Positions 5,578-9,376 of a stretch of 9,376 nucleotides of DNA are shown piece after piece. This DNA is from JAPLGZ01 sp038318235 (GTDB lineage Bacteria; Chloroflexota; Anaerolineae; Caldilineales; Caldilineaceae). The notes below the pieces were generated by a model that ran no database searches, had not been told where the DNA came from, and saw nothing but the letters and a program-made list of their open reading frames with translations. The DNA lies in assembly GCA_038318235.1 (NCBI GenBank), contig JBBQBY010000256.1, positions 1 to 9,376 of the forward strand. The letters run 5' to 3'. Made by a program: the position numbers and the translations under genes. Numbering within the stretch: position 1 is the stretch's first letter; every line of letters begins with the position of its first letter.

Positions 5578-6528
5578 ATGAAAGCTCTATTCAATCGAAA
5601 AAGGGGAACGGCTGTGATGGCCTTGTTGCTCCTCGTAAGCATGCTAGCCGGTTGTATTGCGCCCCCCTCGGGTGGGACGGCTGCTACTAGTGGGGCAGCC
5701 GCTGACGCCAACAAAGGTACGGTAACCGTTGCCTCTAAAGACTTTACCGAACAATTTGTTTTAGGGGAAATGTACGCGCTCCTGCTGGAAAACGGCGGAT
5801 ATACGGTGGTGCGTAAGATCAATTTGGGTGGCACGCCGGTGGCGCAACAGGCCTTGCTGAACAGCGAAATTGACGTTTATCCAGAGTACACCGGCACAGG
5901 ATTGTTGACTGTCTTAAAATTGCCGGTGATGAGTGATCCGAAAGCTGTTTATGACAAGGTGAAGTCGGAATACGAAAGCCAATTCAAATTAACCTGGCTG
6001 GATCCGGCGCCGATGAACAACACCCAAGCCCTGGCCATGACCAAGGCGCGCGCCACCGAGCTTGGCATTACCACTTTTTCTGACATGGTCGCCAAAGCCA
6101 GCGAACTAACATTGGTTGGCCCGCCAGAATTTGCTGAGCGCGAGGATGGTCTGCCCGGTCTGAAGAAAGTTTATGGTGATTTCGAACTGAAGAGTTACCT
6201 GCCGATTGACCCTGGCTTGCGTTATCAGGCGCTAACTAGTGGCCAGGCAGACGTCGTTGTGGCCTTTGGCACCGACGGCGAGATTGCCGCAAATGACCTG
6301 GTGTTGCTTAAAGATGACAAGGGCCTCTATCCACCCTATCAAGTGGCGCCGGTGATCCGTCAAGCCGTGTTGACTGAACATGCCGATATTGCCGACATCC
6401 TTAACAAGGTGGCGCCTTTGCTCACCGATGCAACCATGCAGAAACTCAACAACGAGGTTAGCGGCAACAAACGCGAACCGGCGGATGTGGCGAAAGAATT
6501 CCTCACGACCGAGAAGTTGATCAAGTAA
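5578..6528 (+). CDS. substrate-binding lipoprotein of an osmoprotectant-type ABC importer (OpuBC/OpuCC/YehZ family)
   Basis: This 316-residue extracytoplasmic protein captures substrate and delivers it to the permeases. It begins with a basic end and a hydrophobic segment (residues 12-23), then the lipobox LAGC, with Cys26 as the lipid-anchored residue. A Gly/Ser/Thr/Ala-rich linker follows, to about residue 47. The mature domain opens with VTVASKDFTEQFVLGEMYA and contains the family hallmark DVYPEYTGTGL (Tyr101, Tyr104), the region that holds an aromatic ligand-binding residue in OpuC/ProX-like proteins. Later come NNTQALAM and the DPGLRYQALTSGQADVVVAFGTDGEI segment. AAGGAG lies 7 nt before the ATG, the strongest ribosome site in the operon, as fits a protein needed in excess. 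Candidate ligands are glycine betaine, choline, carnitine or, as for EgtU proteins, ergothioneine; the sequence alone does not decide. Confidence 0.87.
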   Translation: MKALFNRKRGTAVMALLLLVSMLAGCIAPPSGGTAATSGAAADANKGTVTVASKDFTEQFVLGEMYALLLENGGYTVVRKINLGGTPVAQQALLNSEIDVYPEYTGTGLLTVLKLPVMSDPKAVYDKVKSEYESQFKLTWLDPAPMNNTQALAMTKARATELGITTFSDMVAKASELTLVGPPEFAEREDGLPGLKKVYGDFELKSYLPIDPGLRYQALTSGQADVVVAFGTDGEIAANDLVLLKDDKGLYPPYQVAPVIRQAVLTEHADIADILNKVAPLLTDATMQKLNNEVSGNKREPADVAKEFLTTEKLIK

Positions 6529-6534
6529 CAGTGC

Positions 6535-6614
6535 AAGGATTAGGGATACAGGATAACGGGATATCGTGTGCTCTGGTGAGCGTCATAATCCCGTATCCTG
6601 TATCCCTAATCCTT
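6535..6614. repeat. long near-perfect inverted repeat inside the importer operon
   Basis: The arm at 6535-6562 (28 nt) and the arm at 6588-6614 (27 nt) are reverse complements except for one extra A in the left arm. A 25-nt loop between them contains its own small GCTC-TGGT-GAGC hairpin (6570-6581). Each arm is itself built of degenerate GGATA units (GGATTA, GGATACA, GGATAAC, GGGAT). It fills most of the 129-nt gap between the binding-protein stop and the ATPase ATG. No T-run follows, so it is not a classic terminator. In mRNA it would be a very stable hairpin that could shield the upstream message or reduce downstream expression. It also looks like a dispersed intergenic palindrome (REP- or MITE-like element). 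Confidence 0.8.
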
Positions 6615-6657
6615 ACATAGGCACCAGAAGATGAATCAATAAGGAGCATTGACTGAT

Positions 6658-7635
6658 ATGAGCGCAATCCGTTTTGAAAATGTAACCAAAGAGTTTTCAA
6701 ACATGGCGCGCTCGGCCGTTGACCACTGCACGTTGGCGGTTGATAAAGGTCAATTTGTGGTCTTGTTGGGACCTTCTGGCTGTGGCAAAACCACCTTACT
6801 CAAGATGGTCAATCGGCTGTATGAACCATCATCTGGCACAATCTACTTGGATGGCGTTGACATTCGCCAGTTGAATGTGAATAAGCTGCGGCGGCAGATC
6901 GGCTATGTAATTCAGCAGACGGGGCTTTTTCCGCATATGACCGTGGCGCAAAATATTGCCACGGTGCCCAATCTGCTGCGTTGGCCCAAGCAGCAAACCG
7001 ACCAGCGCATTGATGAATTATTGACCCTGGTCGATCTGCCTCCCGCTGAATATCGTACGCGCTACCCGGCCCAGCTATCCGGGGGCCAGCAACAACGCGT
7101 GGGTGTGGCCCGGGCCCTGGCTGGTAACCCCGAATTTATTCTGATGGATGAACCGTTTGGAGCCGTCGACGCGATTACACGCACAAGTCTGCAAGATGAG
7201 ATGATCTCGTTGCAAAAGAAGCTACGCAAAACCATTCTCTTCGTCACCCATGACGTGGACGAGGCGCTGCGGCTGGCCGACAAAATTGTGATTATGCGCG
7301 GGGGCAAAATTGTACAGTATGATACACCGCTCAACATCTTGAACCACCCGGTGGATGCGTTTGTCAAGGAACTCACGGGTGGCGGTGACATGGTGCGGCA
7401 ATTAAGCCTGATGCGGACGGAGGCTGCCATGCATCCATTGCCGCCAAACTTTCAGGTTGACCACCAACCAACGATCCGTGGTGATCAAGATTTGCGCCAG
7501 GCCCTCTCACTGTTACTCCAACCAGATACAACAGCCCTGCTCGTTATGCAACAACAAACGCCTGTTGGCTTGCTGACGCTGGACGACATTCGCGCCGCAA
7601 CGCGCGGGCAATCAACTGTGGCCTCGGCTGCGTAA
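6658..7635 (+). CDS. ABC importer ATPase, OpuBA/OpuCA type with a short CBS-like tail
   Basis: This 325-residue cytoplasmic ATPase powers the importer. It has Walker A GPSGCGKTT at 38-46, the Q-loop glutamine at about 86-87 (VIQQTGLFPH), signature LSGGQQQR at 140-147, Walker B ILMDEP with Asp164 and catalytic Glu165, and switch His198 in VTHDVDEA. Residues after about 265 form one CBS-like half-module (QVDHQPTIRGDQDLRQAL through TPVGLLTLDDIRAA). OpuA/OpuC ATPases often carry two CBS repeats that sense ionic strength or cyclic-di-AMP, so this one looks shortened. I chose the ATG at 6658, 11 nt after AAGGAG. A TTG three codons earlier (6649) is in frame but only 2 nt from that site. The next permease begins 19 nt downstream. 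Confidence 0.88.
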   Translation: MSAIRFENVTKEFSNMARSAVDHCTLAVDKGQFVVLLGPSGCGKTTLLKMVNRLYEPSSGTIYLDGVDIRQLNVNKLRRQIGYVIQQTGLFPHMTVAQNIATVPNLLRWPKQQTDQRIDELLTLVDLPPAEYRTRYPAQLSGGQQQRVGVARALAGNPEFILMDEPFGAVDAITRTSLQDEMISLQKKLRKTILFVTHDVDEALRLADKIVIMRGGKIVQYDTPLNILNHPVDAFVKELTGGGDMVRQLSLMRTEAAMHPLPPNFQVDHQPTIRGDQDLRQALSLLLQPDTTALLVMQQQTPVGLLTLDDIRAATRGQSTVASAA

Positions 7636-7654
7636 GTCACCAAAAAGAGTACAA

Positions 7655-8335
7655 ATGGATTACCTTGTTCGCAATCCCGCCACCATCCTACGCTTGACGG
7701 GAGAACATCTGTATATGGCCGTGGTTGCATTGCTGATCGCATTCGTGATCGCACTGCCACTTAGCATGCTGTTGCTCCGCTCGAAACAACTCGCGACCGT
7801 TGTCCTCGGCATCCTCGGTGTGCTCTATACGATTCCGAGCATTGCCTTATTAATTCTGCTGCTTCCTTTCTTTGGCCTGAATCGCAACTCCGTGATTGCA
7901 GCACTTGTAATTTATACGCAGATCATTTTGGTGCGCAATATGGTGGCTGGGCTGCAAGGCGTGCCCACGGCCATGTTGGATGCGGCAAAAGGCATGGGGA
8001 TGACCGCTTGGCAACGCTGGTGGCAGGTGCAATTCCCGCTCGCCTTGCCGGTCATTCTGGCGGGCGTGCGTCTTGCAACGGTAGTATCGATTGGGATTGC
8101 GACGATTGGGGCTAAATTTGGCGCGGGGGGACTGGGCACCTTGCTCTTTGATGGCATTGCCCAAAATCGCTACGATAAAATTGTGGTAGGATCCGTAGTC
8201 GTGGCGTTACTGGCGTTGATTCTGAATCGACTATTGCTGGCCATTGAGCACTATTTTGAGCCAGCCCGCAAGATTAAGCGCGCAGCACGGCAAATTCGTA
8301 GCGTTACGCAAACTGAGGCTCAAACGGCGACGTAA
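7655..8335 (+). CDS. ABC importer permease, OpuB/OpuC/YehY type (second permease)
   Basis: This is the 226-residue second membrane subunit of the importer, with about five to six membrane segments and a basic cytoplasmic C-terminus (EPARKIKRAARQIR). It shows VLYTIPSIALLILLLPFFGL (about 56-75) and the ATPase-docking loop DAAKGMGMTAWQRWWQVQFP beginning at Asp109, followed by LPVILAGVRLA and GAGGLGTLLFDG. The loop starts with Asp where the first permease has Glu. The pattern VIYTQIILVRNMVAGL is typical of the OpuCB/OpuCD branch. AAAGAG lies 5 nt before the ATG, and the short 19-nt gap after the ATPase gene indicates one transcript. It is the last gene of the operon and meets the DUF1385 gene tail to tail. 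Confidence 0.86.
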   Translation: MDYLVRNPATILRLTGEHLYMAVVALLIAFVIALPLSMLLLRSKQLATVVLGILGVLYTIPSIALLILLLPFFGLNRNSVIAALVIYTQIILVRNMVAGLQGVPTAMLDAAKGMGMTAWQRWWQVQFPLALPVILAGVRLATVVSIGIATIGAKFGAGGLGTLLFDGIAQNRYDKIVVGSVVVALLALILNRLLLAIEHYFEPARKIKRAARQIRSVTQTEAQTAT

Positions 8336-8343
8336 TTGTCTGC

Positions 8344-9330
8344 TCAAGAACTGGCTGGCGCTGGGACCGCATTCACTGGTTTGACAGACGTTTCGGCTAC
8401 GGCACTTGGTACAGCCAACCCATCGGCAATTAGCACTGGTTTGAGCGCCGCAATTGCACATTCGATCATACTATCATCGGGCTCGCGTGTGGTGAGTTTT
8501 TGCAAAGCTAGACCTGGTGCCATCAAAGCCCGCATCAATGGGTTGTTTTGGTGTGCGGTGCTAAAGCGGAGAATTTCGTAAGCAATGCCCGCCACGATTG
8601 GCACAAGCAGCAGTCTGGTGACGAAACGTAATAACAGGGCAAGCGCCGCTGGCTCAATCCCCTTAAAGGTTAACGGGGCAAAGAGGAAAATACTGATCAC
8701 CAGCACGTAGAGCAAGAAACTGGTGCCGCACCGAGTATGTTGTACACTATATTTACGCACTTCTGGCACCGTTAGCGTTGCGCCAGCTTCGTAGGCATTG
8801 ATTGTCTTGTGTTCGGCCCCGTGATAACCAAAGACGCGCTTGATCTCAGGAATGCGGCCAATCAGCTTCAGGTAACCCAAGAAGAGCACCAAGCGGATCA
8901 AGCCTTCAAATAGGGCATCGACCCAACGATTGTCATTAACGTAGGTTGCCATCCAGCGGCTGGCAAAGGTCGGGATCAAGAAAAAGAGCACGACGGCAAA
9001 GGCCAGACTGCCGGCAATTGTGGTCCACGCCACCGGGCCAGAAAATTCTACCTTCTCCTGGCCTTCTTCTTGCGCCGAAACCTCAGCACTCCACATCAAA
9101 GCGCGCATACCCAAGCCTAACGCATCCCATAACATACCCAGGCCGCGCACAAAAGGCCATTGACCCCATTTGCTTGTATAGATTTTGGCGGTCAGCGCCT
9201 CTTCGTGGATCACAATTTCATCTTGTGGATTGCGCACCGCCACCGCCATTGTCTTGCGTCCACGCATCATGACGCCTTCAATGACAGCCTGGCCACCATA
9301 ATATTGTTTGCTGGAAGATTGTTTGCTCAT
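8344..9330 (-). CDS. DUF1385 (YqhQ-like) membrane protein
   Basis: This protein of about 328 residues belongs to DUF1385, whose biochemical role I cannot state with confidence. It begins with YYGGQAVIEGVMMRGRKTMA (10-29), the family opening motif. Membrane segments lie at about 101-120, 143-158, 206-222 and 236-253. The conserved polar motifs are GYHGAEHK (168-175), HTRCGTSF (198-205) and REPDDSMIE (282-290). The invariant His, Glu, Cys and Asp residues look like a metal or catalytic centre near the membrane, which is inference. The last 35 or so residues are a variable Ala/Pro/Val-rich tail. The start is uncertain: MSKQSSSK at 9330 resembles typical family starts, while an upstream ATG at 9354 adds MSMLQFVL, and neither has a clear ribosome site. 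Its stop lies 8 nt from the stop of the convergent permease gene. Confidence 0.85.
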   Translation of the reverse strand: MSKQSSSKQYYGGQAVIEGVMMRGRKTMAVAVRNPQDEIVIHEEALTAKIYTSKWGQWPFVRGLGMLWDALGLGMRALMWSAEVSAQEEGQEKVEFSGPVAWTTIAGSLAFAVVLFFLIPTFASRWMATYVNDNRWVDALFEGLIRLVLFLGYLKLIGRIPEIKRVFGYHGAEHKTINAYEAGATLTVPEVRKYSVQHTRCGTSFLLYVLVISIFLFAPLTFKGIEPAALALLLRFVTRLLLVPIVAGIAYEILRFSTAHQNNPLMRALMAPGLALQKLTTREPDDSMIECAIAALKPVLIADGLAVPSAVAETSVKPVNAVPAPASS

Positions 9331-9376
9331 AAGAACGAATTGTAACATTGACATAGGTGAAGGTCAAACAAATTGC

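Noticed and set aside
1..9376. CRISPR array, tRNA, rRNA, transposase or phage genes
   Set aside because: I saw no regularly spaced repeat series, no cloverleaf with conserved tRNA boxes, no rRNA segment and no transposase, integrase or phage protein on either strand.

Overview
This 9.4 kb window reads as ordinary bacterial chromosome with moderate G+C and dense genes. The best guess for the host is a member of the Chloroflexota. That rests on the look of the ATP synthase subunit a, the lipoprotein-anchored binding protein and the YqhQ-type DUF1385 protein. It is inference, because there is no rRNA or other phylogenetic marker here.

Left part (1-2365, all on the minus strand). The window opens inside the start of an F-type ATP synthase operon that runs leftward off the edge. 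It holds the first 140 codons of atpB (subunit a), preceded by a small AtpZ/AtpI-type membrane protein. A good extended -10 promoter lies about 150 nt upstream of the atpZ start. Before that comes an unrecognised 111-residue protein with four membrane segments. Next is a complete type II toxin-antitoxin pair: an AbrB-fold antitoxin (vapB) overlapping a PIN-domain toxin (vapC). It has its own strong promoter, and an inverted repeat at the likely transcription start looks like an autoregulatory operator.

Middle (2452-4648, plus strand). A cytoplasmic S9-family prolyl-oligopeptidase/acylaminoacyl-peptidase-like enzyme (beta-propeller plus alpha/beta hydrolase, triad complete) is followed after 4 nt by a small YbcJ-type S4 RNA-binding protein. 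The spacing suggests translational coupling.

Right part (4861-8335, plus strand). A four-gene ABC importer of the OpuB/OpuC/YehZYXW type is arranged as permease, lipoprotein binding protein, ATPase, permease. The substrate is probably a quaternary amine or a related compound such as glycine betaine, choline, carnitine or ergothioneine. A perfect 14-bp palindrome sits directly before the ribosome site of the binding-protein gene. A long near-perfect inverted repeat (arms of about 27 nt) lies between the binding-protein and ATPase genes. Both could tune expression inside the operon. The window closes with a convergent DUF1385 (YqhQ-like) membrane protein gene whose stop codon lies 8 nt from the end of the importer operon.

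I see no CRISPR array, rRNA, tRNA, transposase or phage gene. No wholly new protein system stands out. The most interesting signals are in the non-coding DNA: the importer-operon palindromes, the vapBC operator and the unusual atpZ leader.
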